DNA from: DATFDN01 sp963762525
Lineage (GTDB): Bacteria; Pseudomonadota; Alphaproteobacteria; Acetobacterales; Acetobacteraceae
Assembly: GCA_963762525.1 (NCBI GenBank)
Contig: CAVXKT010000004.1
Coordinates: 426,384 to 490,383, forward strand
DNA: 64,000 bases
Direction: 5' to 3'
Part shown: positions 44,720 to 53,322 of the stretch, piece by piece
How positions within the stretch are numbered: the first letter of the stretch is position 1
How the letters are laid out: each line of letters opens with the position of its first letter
Notes under the pieces: model-generated
What the model was told of the DNA's origin: nothing
The model's database searches: none
The model's input: the letters and a program-made list of their open reading frames with translations, nothing else
Translations under genes and position numbers: made by a program

Positions 44720-46769
44720 TCAAACTCCCGTCCGCCGCTTGATCTCGGCCAGCGTCTCGTCCGCGCGTGCGCGCACATGATTGACCCATTCGGCAGGCCA
44801 GGCCGACGCGACAACCGTCAGACACGCCTCGAACGCTGCGACCGCCTCCTGCAGCCGCGCGGTACCGCTCTCGCGCTCGCCCAAGCATCCGAAGCGCGTT
44901 GCCGAGATTGTTCTGCGTCGTCGCCCAATCGAGCGGCACGCGCTCGCGCGTCCATTCCTCCAGCGCCGCGCGATAGGCGGCGACCGCCTCCTCGCAGCCG
45001 CGCCGTGCCGCTCTCGCGCTCGCCGAGCGTCTGCAAGCGCGGTGCCGAGGTTGTTCTGCGTCATCGCCCAGTCGAGCGGCACGCGCTCGCGCGTCCATTC
45101 CTCCAGCGCCGCGCGGTAGGCGGCGACCGCCTCCTCCAGCCGCGCCGTGCCGCTCTCGCGCTCGCCCGAGCGCTCTGAAGCGCGTTGCCGAGGTTGTTCT
45201 GCGTCATCGCCCAGTCGAGCGGCACGCGCTCGCGCGTCCATTCCTCCAGCGCCGCGCGATAGGCGGTGACCGCCTCCTCCAGCCGCGCCGTGCCGCTCTC
45301 GCGTTCCCCGAGCGTCCAAAGCGCGTTGCCGAGGTTGTTCTGCGTCGCCGCCCAGTCGAGCGGCACGCGCTCGCGCGTCCGTTCCTCAAGCGCCGCGCGA
45401 TAGGCGGCGACCGCCTCCTCCAACCGCGCCGGTGCCGCTCTCGCGCTCGCCCGAGCGTCTGCAAGCGCGTTGCCGAGGTTGTTCTGCGTCATCGCCCAGT
45501 CGAGCGGCACGCGCTCGCGCGTCCATTCCTGCAGCGCCTCGCGGTAGGCGGCGACCGCCTCCTCGAGCCGCGCCGTGCCGCTCTCGCGCTCCCCGAGCGT
45601 CTGCAAGCGCGCTGCCGAGGTTGTTCTGCGTCATCGCCCAGTCGAGCGGCACGCGCTCGCGGGTCCATTCCTCCAGCGCCGCGCGATAGGCGGCGACCGC
45701 CTCCTCCAGCCGCGCCGTGCCGCTCTCGCGCTCGCCCGAGCGCCCGAAGCGCGTTGCCGAGGTTGTTCTGCGTCGTCGCCCAGTCGAGCGGCACGCGCTC
45801 GCGCGTCCATTCCTCCAGCGCCGCGCGATAGGCGGCGACCGCCTCCTCCAGCCGCGCCGTGCCGCTCTCGCGCTCTCCGAGCCTCCAAGCGCGTTGCCGA
45901 GGTTGTTCTGCGTCATCGCCCAGTCGAGCGGCACGCGCTCGCGCGTCCGTATTCCTCCAGCGCCGCGCGGTAGGCAGCGACCGCCTCCTTGCAGCCGCGC
46001 CGTGCCGCTCTCGCGTTCTCCGAGCACTCCAAGCGCGTTGCCGAGGTTGTTCTGCGTCATCGCCCAGTCGAGCGGCACGCGCTCACGCGGCAGCAGTTCG
46101 AGCGCGCGGCCGTAAATCCTGATGGCCTGTCGCAATGCCGTGTTATCGCCGCGCTCCTCGCCATGACTTGTCAGCGCGTCGGCTTGTTGCCGGAGCAGAG
46201 CGCCCTTCTCGTTCGGTTTTCCGCTCGGCACCAGTGATGCGGCCTCCCCGAAGAGCCGTGCCGCCTCCGGATTGTCCAGCGCCGTGAGGACCAGTTTCGC
46301 CTCGGCTGCCACGGCTCGTGCCGCTTGCAGCATCTGCTGCGCGCCCGCCGCTTCCGCAGCTCGCCCGCGCCGCCTGAAGTTGGCGCCGTGCTTCGGGGCG
46401 ATCGCCCGAGGCCGCCGCCTCCGATGCCTTCGCCACGTGCTCCCGGGCGACCGGGTTCTCCGGCTGCAACGCGGCGATCGCGGCGGCGGTCTTGCGGGTC
46501 TGCTCGAAAACCTCGGCCAGCTTTTCCACCAGCCGCTCGTCCGGGACGTTCGCGTGGCCGAGGGTTGCCAGCATCGTTCGCATCGCGCCCTGAGTGACGC
46601 CGAGCTGGCGACCGGCCTCGGCGACCTTCTCATCCGCACCTTTTGTCGCCGCTTCGATCAGCGCCCGCACCTGCTCCGCTGTGAAGCCGACAGAGATAAG
46701 CTCGCCCTGCAGCACTGTCGCACCGGGGCCGACATCGCCGACGTGGTATTGCGAGAGGCCGGAGGGCAC
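44720..46769 (-). CDS. tetratricopeptide-repeat protein of the accessory island (heavily frameshifted)
   Basis: About 680 residues, GTG start at 46769, 4 bp after the stop of the small partner gene. The N-terminus holds GDVGPGATVLQGELIS, then a helical domain (FTAEQVRALIEAATKGADEK, LGVTQGAMRTMLATLGHANV, ERLVEKLAEVFEQ) followed by helices to about residue 215. Nine near-identical TPR units of about 47 residues, each ending ERVPLDWAMTQNNLGNAL, form the rest; the C-terminal cap is ACLTVVASAWPAEWVNHVRARADETLAEIKRRTGV in pieces. Frames change in almost every unit. TPR proteins of this kind act as scaffolds or sensors, often with effector partners; no catalytic domain was found here. Confidence 0.72.
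44880..46090 (-). repeat. nine tandem ~142-bp TPR-coding repeats
   Basis: The stretch GAGGTTGTTCTGCGTC (one variant GAGATTGTTCTGCGTC) recurs at about 44907, 45050, 45195, 45337, 45478, 45622, 45760, 45903 and 46045, a spacing of about 138-145 bp. Units are nearly identical at DNA level, including GCGAGCGG-type junctions where length varies by 1-3 bp. This indicates recent tandem amplification or conversion, and some length variation may be assembly error. Confidence 0.85.
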
Positions 46770-46773
46770 GGCG

Positions 46774-47205
46774 TCACACCATAAATAAGTCGATCGCTGC
46801 CTTGGTGGTCGCCTCGGTCACTGTGCCGAGGGTTTTCTGCGCCGCCTCGCTCTTCAGGATGTCGCCGAGCGCGTTGCCGATCCAGGACGCGGCACCGCCG
46901 AACCACGATTTTGCGTCGATGAGCGCGCGCCGGAGCGTGCTCGGCAATTCCTTGGCCTTGGCAATTCCCTCAGCGACCGCCCTGGTCTTGTCTCCGGCCA
47001 GCGCGCGGGTGTCCTCGTCGAGCGACGCGTCATCGGCAATTCGCTTCAGCAACGCGTCGAATTGGCGGGTGAGAGACTCCCCGCCCGGCAAGCTGGCGAT
47101 CCCCTCGACCCAGGATATGTTTTCGCCCTGCGCGACACGGGCGCCGGCGCCGACATCGCCCATCCGGTAGCTGCGTTCCGCGACAGGCTTCGGTTCGTCG
47201 GGCAT
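46774..47205 (-). CDS. small helical protein with GDVGxGA motif, partner of the TPR protein
   Basis: 143 residues from ATG 47205, behind AAGGAGG. After PDEPKPVAERSYRM comes GDVGAGARVAQGENIS, the same motif as in the TPR protein, then WVEGIASLPGGESLTRQFDALLKRIADD, a helical region and a C-terminal stretch SWFGGAASWIGNALGDILKS with amphipathic, Gly/Ala-rich character. No enzyme motif is seen. The gene is immediately upstream of the TPR gene and presumably translated with it. Possibly a signalling adaptor or membrane-active effector triggered through the shared motif; this is conjecture. Confidence 0.6.
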   Translation of the reverse strand: MPDEPKPVAERSYRMGDVGAGARVAQGENISWVEGIASLPGGESLTRQFDALLKRIADDASLDEDTRALAGDKTRAVAEGIAKAKELPSTLRRALIDAKSWFGGAASWIGNALGDILKSEAAQKTLGTVTEATTKAAIDLFMV

Positions 47206-47305
47206 CGCTTCCTCCTTAATTCGCGGGATCGAGACCCCCCCAGTCGGGACGGCCATCATCGGCCTCTTTCAGTATCTCGCAAAGACGCCCGTCAAGGCTG
47301 GTGCC

Positions 47306-47480
47306 AGTATCCGGAATCATTGAATGGTGGAACCTAGCCGCCGAGTCCGTCATCGCGAGCCGCCCCTTCGGCGGCGTGGCGATCCAGCCAGGCAGCACGG
47401 TGGCGCGAGCCTGGATCGCCACGGCGCTGCGCGCCTCGCGATGACATCCCGGCAACTCACTTTCCACTGATACCGGTTAC
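47306..47480 (-). repeat. 180-bp palindromic mobile repeat, copy B (inverted)
   Basis: Inverted relative to copies A and C. Ends are AGTATCCGGAATCATTGAAT on the left and TTTCCACTGATACCGG on the right; the core has CGTCATCGCGAGCCGCC, GGCGATCCAG, CTGGATCGCCAC and GCCTCGCGATGACA. It lies between the small GDVG gene and the truncated pentapeptide copy, close to the right breakpoint of the island. Confidence 0.75.
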
Positions 47481-47548
47481 GAGGGCAAGCCCGAATTGTC
47501 ATCAGCGAGCGACGCTAGCTTCCCCGGGAGCGGGTCCTCGGCAAGCTT

Positions 47549-47828
47549 TGTGCTCGCCAATCAGTCGATGGGCCTGCTGCGCAGCGAATATGTCGGCGCC
47601 AATCTCGACGGGGCGAACTTCACCGGCGCGCAGTTGGGCCACGTGACGTTCGAAATCGCGAAGCTGAACGGCGCGGTGTTTCGCGATGCCGACCTGACGC
47701 GCGCCGATTTCGACGGCGCCTATCTGACCGATGCGGACTTCACCGGCGCCAAGCTGGATCACACGACGTTCAAGGGGGCGACGCTAACCGGGGTCAAGGG
47801 CCTGCCGTCCGGCATTTCGGCACGTTAG
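47549..47828 (+). pseudogene. duplicated 3' fragment of the pentapeptide-repeat gene
   Basis: Nearly identical to 44408-44688: both run VLANQSMGLLRSEYVGANL, then DGANFT, QLGHVTFE, AKLNGAVFRDADLTRADFD and GAYLTDADFTGAKLD. Here the frame stays open to VKGLPSGISAR and the stop at 47828, but there is no signal peptide and only 20 unrelated codons precede the homologous part (from 47496). Differences from the full copy number about a dozen in 280 bases, so the duplication is fairly recent. Unlikely to be functional on its own, although a short cytoplasmic peptide could be made. Confidence 0.75.
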
Positions 47829-48001
47829 ACTAGAGCCGTTCCGATCAGACCGGAATCAACGCACTGCGCCGCTCTCCTCGCCGCACGCGCGCGCCCGCAA
47901 CCGGTCAGCCGGAAAACGCGCTAGAGGCGGCGGCTTGGCGATGTTCGCACCCTGCATGGCGCCCGACCGGGAGCCTGGCGCCGGCGGCGCGCGCATCGTC
48001 A

Positions 48002-48687
48002 TCATCCGACACTCCGGCGCCGACCGCGCCGGCGATTGCGGCCGGCGAGCTGATTGAGCAGCTCGACAAGGATTGAGAAGCCGATCGCCGCGTAGATATA
48101 GCCCTTCGACACCTACGCGCCGAAGCCGTCGGCGATCAAGGTCATGCCGATCAGCAGCAGGAACGACAGCGCCAGCATCTTCACCGTCGGATGCCGGTTG
48201 ACGAAGCCGGACACCGGCCCGGCGGCGACCATCTTCACCGCGACCGCGATGACGACCGCCGCCATCATGACCGGAAGCCGGTTCGCCATACCGACCGCCG
48301 TGATGACGCTGTCGAGCGAGAACACGATGTCGAGCAGCGCGATCTGTGCGACCGTGCCGAGCAGGCTCGCCTGCGCCGCCGGGGCATCGTCATGCCCCGC
48401 GGCGCCCTCGATCCGCTCGTGGATCTCGCCGGTGCCCTTGTAGACCAGGAACAGCCCGCCGCCGATGAGGATGAGGTCGCGCCAGGAGAACTGCCATCCG
48501 ACGGCGGCGAAGACCGGCTCGGTCAGCCGCATGATCCAGGCGATCGCCGCGAGCAGGCCGAGGCGCATCCCGAGCGCGAGGATCAGGCCGATCCGGCGGG
48601 CGCGGGCCCGTTGGCCGATCGCAACGGCCGCGGCAAGCGCGCCGCCAGCCGCTGCAGGTGGTCGGGGCGGTCGGGGTTGATCGACAT
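48002..48687 (-). pseudogene. TerC-family membrane protein, truncated and interrupted
   Basis: Recognisable TerC (integral membrane, metal-ion related) pieces: RARRIGLILALGMRLGLLAAI, WRDLILIGGGLFLVYKGTGEI, LLDIVFSLDSVITAVGMANR and MLALSFLLLIGMTLIADGFGA. The first helix with the EIVLGIDN motif is missing and the sequence before 48610 is unrelated. A TAG at 48113-48115 stands where GAH is expected; reading through gives VSKGYIYAAIGFSILVELLN and a stop at 48002. Two independent lesions suggest real decay, though the TAG could be an error. Confidence 0.65.
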
Positions 48688-48997
48688 TGGACAATGCTCC
48701 TCGGGTTGCTCGGTTGCGCGCCCGGGGAGGTCGGTCATCAATGCGAAGCGAGTGGCCCGGCAGCGGATCGACACGGCACCGAAGTGCGCGGCGATCCGAC
48801 ATCGCGAAGTTGGCCGGCATCGGCGCCGACGTCTCCGCCAGAGGGGCCCGGATCTTTTGTGGCGGCGTTGATCTGGCGCCGCCGGTCGCGGGTTCAACCG
48901 CACTCGGCCAACTAATCGGCGGGCTCGGGCGTATCCGCTCGGAGCGCGTGAATGGCGGCGACGGCAATCAATTGGCTCGCTGTTCTTTCAGCCACCT
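48688..48997. other. gap between terC remnant and tsaD
   Basis: About 310 bp without a convincing gene. At 48952 an ATG frame begins MAATAINWLAVLSATF, which resembles the N-terminus of DUF1761 membrane proteins, but it degenerates within 20 codons as it enters the tsaD 3' end. It may be a relic. No RNA gene or terminator was recognised. Confidence 0.3.
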
Positions 48998-50038
48998 TCA
49001 AACGGAATCCTCCCCCAACGGCCAGCGCGGCCGCACCCGCGCATCGAGCCCGTCCGCCAGTCCCGCGCGCAGCCGTTCGATTCCGGCCCAGGCGACCATC
49101 ACCGCATTATCGGTGCATAGCCGCAGCGGCGGCGCCACCAGCACGAACCCGCGCGCCGAGGCCGCGCGCTCCAACCCGGCGCGGACCGCCGCATTCGCCG
49201 CCACGCCGCCGGCCACCACCAACAGCCCGGGACCGTGCCTTGCAGCGAACATCTCCATTGCCCGGGCGGCGCGGTCGGCGAGCACATCGACGACCGCCGC
49301 CTGGAAGCTCGCCGCGATATCCGCCGCAACCGCGCGCGGCAAGGCGCCCGCCTGATGTCGCGTCACCTCCCGGGCGACCGCCGTCTTCAGGCCCGAAAAG
49401 CTGAAATCGCACCCCGTTCGGCCCAGCATCGGGCGCGGGAAGGCATGGCGCGCCGCGTCACCCTCGGCCGCCAGCCGCTCCAAAGCCGGCCCGCCGGGCC
49501 AGCCGAGGCCGAGCAGCTTGGCGACCTTATCGAACGCCTCGCCGGCGGCATCGTCCACCGTTCGGCCCAGCCGCACATGCCGCCCCACCCCCTCCACCGA
49601 GACGCATAGGGAATGGCCGCCGGAGACCAGCAGCACGAGGTATGGAAACGGCGCGCCGCCCTCGATCAGGCCGGGCAGGCGCGCGGTGAGCGCGTGCGCC
49701 TCCAGATGGTTCACCGCGACATAGGGAATGCCGGCGGCGAGCGCGATTCCCTTGGCGATGTTGCTGCCCACCAACAGCCCGCCGATCAGGCCCGGTCCGG
49801 CGGTCGCCGCCACGCCGCCGAGTGCTGCGAATGTCAGACCGGCGCGCGCCGTCACCGCGCCCACCATTTCGGGGAGCAGCGCCAGATGGGCGCGCGCGGC
49901 AATCTCGGGCACCACGCCGCCGAACGCGGCGTGCTCCGGCTGGCTCGCCAGCGCCTCGGCCAGCACGCGCCCCTCCTCGTCCAGGATTGCCACTGCCGTC
50001 TCGTCACAGGAACTCTCGATCCCGAGGACCGGATTTAT
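48998..50038 (-). CDS. tsaD: tRNA threonylcarbamoyladenosine synthesis protein TsaD
   Basis: About 346 residues of the Kae1/TsaD family, which transfers threonylcarbamoyl to A37 of ANN-decoding tRNAs. VLGIESSCDETAVAIL, VVPEIAARAHLALL, the metal motif VNHLEAHA, LLVSGGHS, DDAAGEAFDKVAKLLGL, CDFSFSGLKTAV and VVAGGVAANAAVR are present. No ATG, GTG or TTG sits at the expected start: the conserved frame is preceded by ATA AAT CCG, so 50038 is a provisional start (error or non-standard). It diverges from hemC 41 bp away, a typical alphaproteobacterial arrangement. Confidence 0.93.
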   Translation of the reverse strand: MNPVLGIESSCDETAVAILDEEGRVLAEALASQPEHAAFGGVVPEIAARAHLALLPEMVGAVTARAGLTFAALGGVAATAGPGLIGGLLVGSNIAKGIALAAGIPYVAVNHLEAHALTARLPGLIEGGAPFPYLVLLVSGGHSLCVSVEGVGRHVRLGRTVDDAAGEAFDKVAKLLGLGWPGGPALERLAAEGDAARHAFPRPMLGRTGCDFSFSGLKTAVAREVTRHQAGALPRAVAADIAASFQAAVVDVLADRAARAMEMFAARHGPGLLVVAGGVAANAAVRAGLERAASARGFVLVAPPLRLCTDNAVMVAWAGIERLRAGLADGLDARVRPRWPLGEDSV

Positions 50039-50079
50039 CGTCCCTTCCGCTCCGTCCCCGGCCGGAATAGGACAGAGCG

Positions 50080-51051
50080 ATGAACGTGGCCACACCTCGC
50101 CCGCACGCGCCGGTCCTGCCGCTGCGCGTCGGCACGCGCGGCTCGCCACTGGCGCTGGTGCAGACGCGCGCCTTCCTGGCGCTGTTGCGGAGCTTCTGCC
50201 CGGTGCTGCGCGACCTCGACGTGTTCCGCGAGCACGTCATCCGCACCACCGGCGACGCGGTGCAGGATCGCGCGCTCGCCGAGATCGGCGGCAAGGGGCT
50301 GTTCGCCAAGGAAATCCACGAGGCGCTGACGGCCGGACGGATCGACTTCGCCGTGCACAGCCTGAAGGACCTGGAGACGCTGCTGCCGGAGGCGATCGCG
50401 CTCGCCTGCACATTGCCGCGCGAGGATGCGCGCGACGTGCTGATCCCCGGCCCGAACTGCCGGCTCGATGCCACCGATCCGGTGGCGTCGTTGCCGCCGC
50501 GCGCGGTGATCGGCACCGCCGCGGCGCGGCGGCAGGCGCAGCTTCTGCACGCGCGCCCCGATCTGCGCGTCGTGGTGCTGCGCGGCAACGTGCAGACGCG
50601 TCTCGACAAGCTCGCCGCCGGCGCCTGCGACGCCTCGCTGCTGGCGCTCGCGGGCCTGCGTCGGCTCGGCCTCATGCCGGAAGGCGCGATCATCCTCGAT
50701 CCCGCGGTGATGGTGCCGTCGGCCGGTCAGGGCATCGTCGGCATCACCGTGCGCGCCGACGATGCACCGCTGCGCGAGCTGCTGGGCGGGATCGAGGACC
50801 GCACCGCCCGCGTGGCCGCGACCGCCGAGCGGGCGTTGCTCGCGGCGCTCGACGGCTCCTGCCGCACGCCGATCGGCGCCCATGCGCGCGTTCTCGATGG
50901 CGAAGTGCATCTCACCGGGCTCGTCGCGCGCCCGGACGGCCGGTTTCTGCTGCGCCGCGACTCCCGCGGCCCGGTATCCGACGCGGCGCGGATCGGCACC
51001 GAGTTGGGGACGAGCCTGAAGGCGGATTCGCCCGCCGACCTGTTTGGCTAG
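50080..51051 (+). CDS. hemC: hydroxymethylbilane synthase (porphobilinogen deaminase)
   Basis: 323 residues, intact. Polymerises four porphobilinogens in haem synthesis. VGTRGSPLALVQT, TTGDAVQDRALAEIGGKGLFAKEIHEAL, FAVHSLKDLETLLP, RARPD-type VVLRGNVQTRLDKL, PSAGQGIVGI and the dipyrromethane cofactor Cys in LDGSCRTPIGAHA are present. The stop TAG (51049-51051) lies in the CTAG end of repeat copy C. Confidence 0.95.
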   Translation: MNVATPRPHAPVLPLRVGTRGSPLALVQTRAFLALLRSFCPVLRDLDVFREHVIRTTGDAVQDRALAEIGGKGLFAKEIHEALTAGRIDFAVHSLKDLETLLPEAIALACTLPREDARDVLIPGPNCRLDATDPVASLPPRAVIGTAAARRQAQLLHARPDLRVVVLRGNVQTRLDKLAAGACDASLLALAGLRRLGLMPEGAIILDPAVMVPSAGQGIVGITVRADDAPLRELLGGIEDRTARVAATAERALLAALDGSCRTPIGAHARVLDGEVHLTGLVARPDGRFLLRRDSRGPVSDAARIGTELGTSLKADSPADLFG

Positions 51052-51226
51052 TACCCGGCATCAGTGGAAAGCGGGTCGCCCGGGATCGTCATTGCGAGGC
51101 GCGCAGCGCCGTGGCAATCCAGGCCAACCGCACCGTGCCGCCCACCTGGATCGCCACGCCGCCAAGGGGCGGCTCGCGATGACGGCGGAGGCGGATGCGT
51201 TTCACCGTCCCATGATTCCGGCTACT
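51048..51226 (+). repeat. 180-bp palindromic mobile repeat, copy C, inserted between hemC and hemD
   Basis: Left end CTAGTACCCGGCATCAGTGG, right end CATGATTCCGGCTACT, with core CGTCATTGCGAGGCGCG, GGCAATCCAG, CTGGATCGCCAC and GGCTCGCGATGACG. Its first bases give the hemC stop codon, and ATG 51212 inside its right arm is the likely hemD start. Confidence 0.8.
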
Positions 51227-51915
51227 CGGCGATCCGTCCTCATCACCCGCCCCACGCCCGGCGCCGAGACGACGGCGGAGGAGGTCGCCGCCCTGGGCTT
51301 CAGGCCGATCATCGCGCCCATGCTGCGCATCCGCGCGCTTCCCGCCGCCCCGTTGCCGGCGCGCCTGGATGCGATTTGCTCAGCAGCCGCAACGGCCTCC
51401 TTGGATTGCCCGCAGCGTCGCGAAGCGCGCCCGTGTTCGCCGTCGGCGCCGCCACCGCCGCCGCGGCGCGCCGCGCCGGCTTCGGCGACGTCCGCAGTGC
51501 CGACGGCGACGCCCCGGCCCTCGCGGCACTGGTTCGCCGCGCGCTGCCCGGCCGCCCCGTCCTGTTGCTGCCGACCGCGCGCGGGCAGGGTCATGCCCTC
51601 GCGGCTTCTCTTCGGGGGGCCGGTTGTGTGGTCCACCGAAGAGCGGTTTATACTTCCGTTCACGTTCGTACGCTTCCGGCCCCGGCGCGGGCGGCGTTGG
51701 AGGACGGGCTCCACGCCGCGCTGTTCTTCTCCGCCGAGACCGCGCGCAGCTTCGTCGCCGCCATTCGCCGCGCCGGGCTGGCGCCGAGGGTATGCGACGT
51801 CGAGGCCTGCGCTATCGGCGGCCCGGCAGCCGCGGCCTTGAAGGAACTCGCCTGGCGGCGCGTCCGCGTCGCCGCTCACCCTACCAGGGACGCAATGCTC
51901 GCGCTGCTGCAATGA
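51212..51915 (+). CDS. hemD: uroporphyrinogen-III synthase (frameshifted)
   Basis: About 234 residues. Cyclises hydroxymethylbilane with ring D inversion. The family is poorly conserved, but RSVLITRPTPGAETTAEEVA, GFRPIIAPMLRI, VFAVGAATAAAARRAGFGDV, LPTARGQGHALA, FFSAETARSFV and AIGGPAAAALKEL fit HemD, as does position after hemC. One shift near 51374 moves the frame to LLSSRNGLLGLPA. The only suitable start, ATG 51212, encodes MIPAT from the inserted repeat. The end overlaps the Mic60-like gene (ATGA). Confidence 0.87.
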
Positions 51916-53322
51916 CCGAGGAAACGCCAGTCACTTCCGAAATCATCGAACACGAGCCGTCACCGCCACCGCCGCCGCCGCGCCCGGCGCGGCAGCGGAC
52001 GCTGGTGCCCTGGGTCTATGCGCTGGGGCTCGTGGTGCTCGGCTGGGCGATCATGTTCCTGTGGTTGAACCCCGGTGCCCGGCAGCCGCAAACCAACGAG
52101 CCGGCGCGGGTGGATGCGCTGACGCAGCAGGTGCAGGGGCTCGGCAACCAGGTGAAGGAGCTGGCGGCGCGGCCGATCGCGGAACCCGCCGCGCTCGCCG
52201 CCATGCAGGCGCAACTGACGGAACTGGCGTCCCGCAAGCCGCCGCCGCCCGATCTCTCCGGGGTGGACAAGCGCCTCGACGCGCTCGAGCAGCGCCAGCC
52301 CGATCTCGCTCCCCTGCAACAGAAACAGACGCAACTGGAGCAGCAGCTGGCGGCGCTCGCCCGGGCCTCCACGACCGCGCCGGACGTCGCCGAGAAGCTG
52401 ACGACGCTGACCGGGGAGCAGGAGAAGATGCGCAACCAGCTCGATCGGCTGGTCAACCTGCCCGATCAGGTGGTCGGACTGACCCAGCAGGTGAACGGGT
52501 TGAGCGGCCAGGTCAACGGCCTGGGCAAGCTGCCCGGCCAAGTGACGGCATTGGGACAGCGGGTGGCGGCCCTGGACGGCCAGATCGCCGGCATGGGCAA
52601 GTTCCCCGAGCAGGCGGCGACGCTCGGCAAGCAGATGGATGCGCAAAATCAGCAGCTGGGGGCGTTGAAGGAACAGGTGGGCCAGCTGCCCGACCGTATC
52701 GACCAGGTGGCCCGCGACCAGAAGGGCCAGGCGGGCCAGCTGCAAGCCGTCATCGATGCCCGCAAGAGCGCGGAAGTCCGGCCTCGCCGATCGGATTGCG
52801 GCCGAATCGAAGTCGATCGATGCGTTGCACGCCGACCTCCAGCGTCTCGACGCCGCGCAGCGCCGGGCCAACGAGGCGACGCGCGCGACGGCGGCGCTGA
52901 CCGCGCTGACGGCCGGGAAACCGCTCGGCGCGATCCAGGGCGCCCCACCGGCGGTGGCGCGCTACGCGAGCACCGCCCCGCCGACCTTGGCCGATCTGCG
53001 CCGGTCGTTCCAGGCAGCCGCGGAGGATGCCTTGCGGACGAGCCGGCCGAACGACGCCGACACCGGCCTTGCCAACCGCGTCTGGAACCGCGCGCAAAGT
53101 CTGGTGACGGTGCGACAGGGCGACAATGTGCTGGTCGGCGACCCGGCAGCGGGGGTGATCGCGCACGCCCGCGAGGATTTGGATGCGGGCGATCTGGCCG
53201 GCGCCGTCGATGCGCTCGGCAAGCTATCGACGCCGGGGCCGGCGATGTCGGACTGGCTCGCCTCGGCGCGGTCGGTGCTGGCGGCGCGCACCGCGCTGGT
53301 CGGCATGGCGGGGCAGTCCTGA
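51912..53322 (+). CDS. mitofilin/Mic60-like inner-membrane protein (frameshifted)
   Basis: About 470 residues. Pro-rich N-terminus (SPPPPPPRPARQ), one helix LVPWVYALGLVVLGWAIMFLWL, then a long Gln/Leu coiled-coil (LDALEQRQPDLAPLQQKQTQ, GQVTALGQRVAALDGQIAGM) and the C-terminal mitofilin domain LADLRRSFQAAAEDALR, LVGDPAAGVIAHAREDLDAGDLAGAVDAL. One shift near 52775 precedes SGLADRIAAES. Alphaproteobacterial homologues are encoded next to hem genes and shape inner-membrane contacts, as Mic60 does in cristae. Confidence 0.87.

Noticed and set aside
44880..46090. CRISPR array (regular ~142-bp repeats)
   Set aside because: Units are contiguous, coding, too long and without unique spacers; they encode TPR helices.
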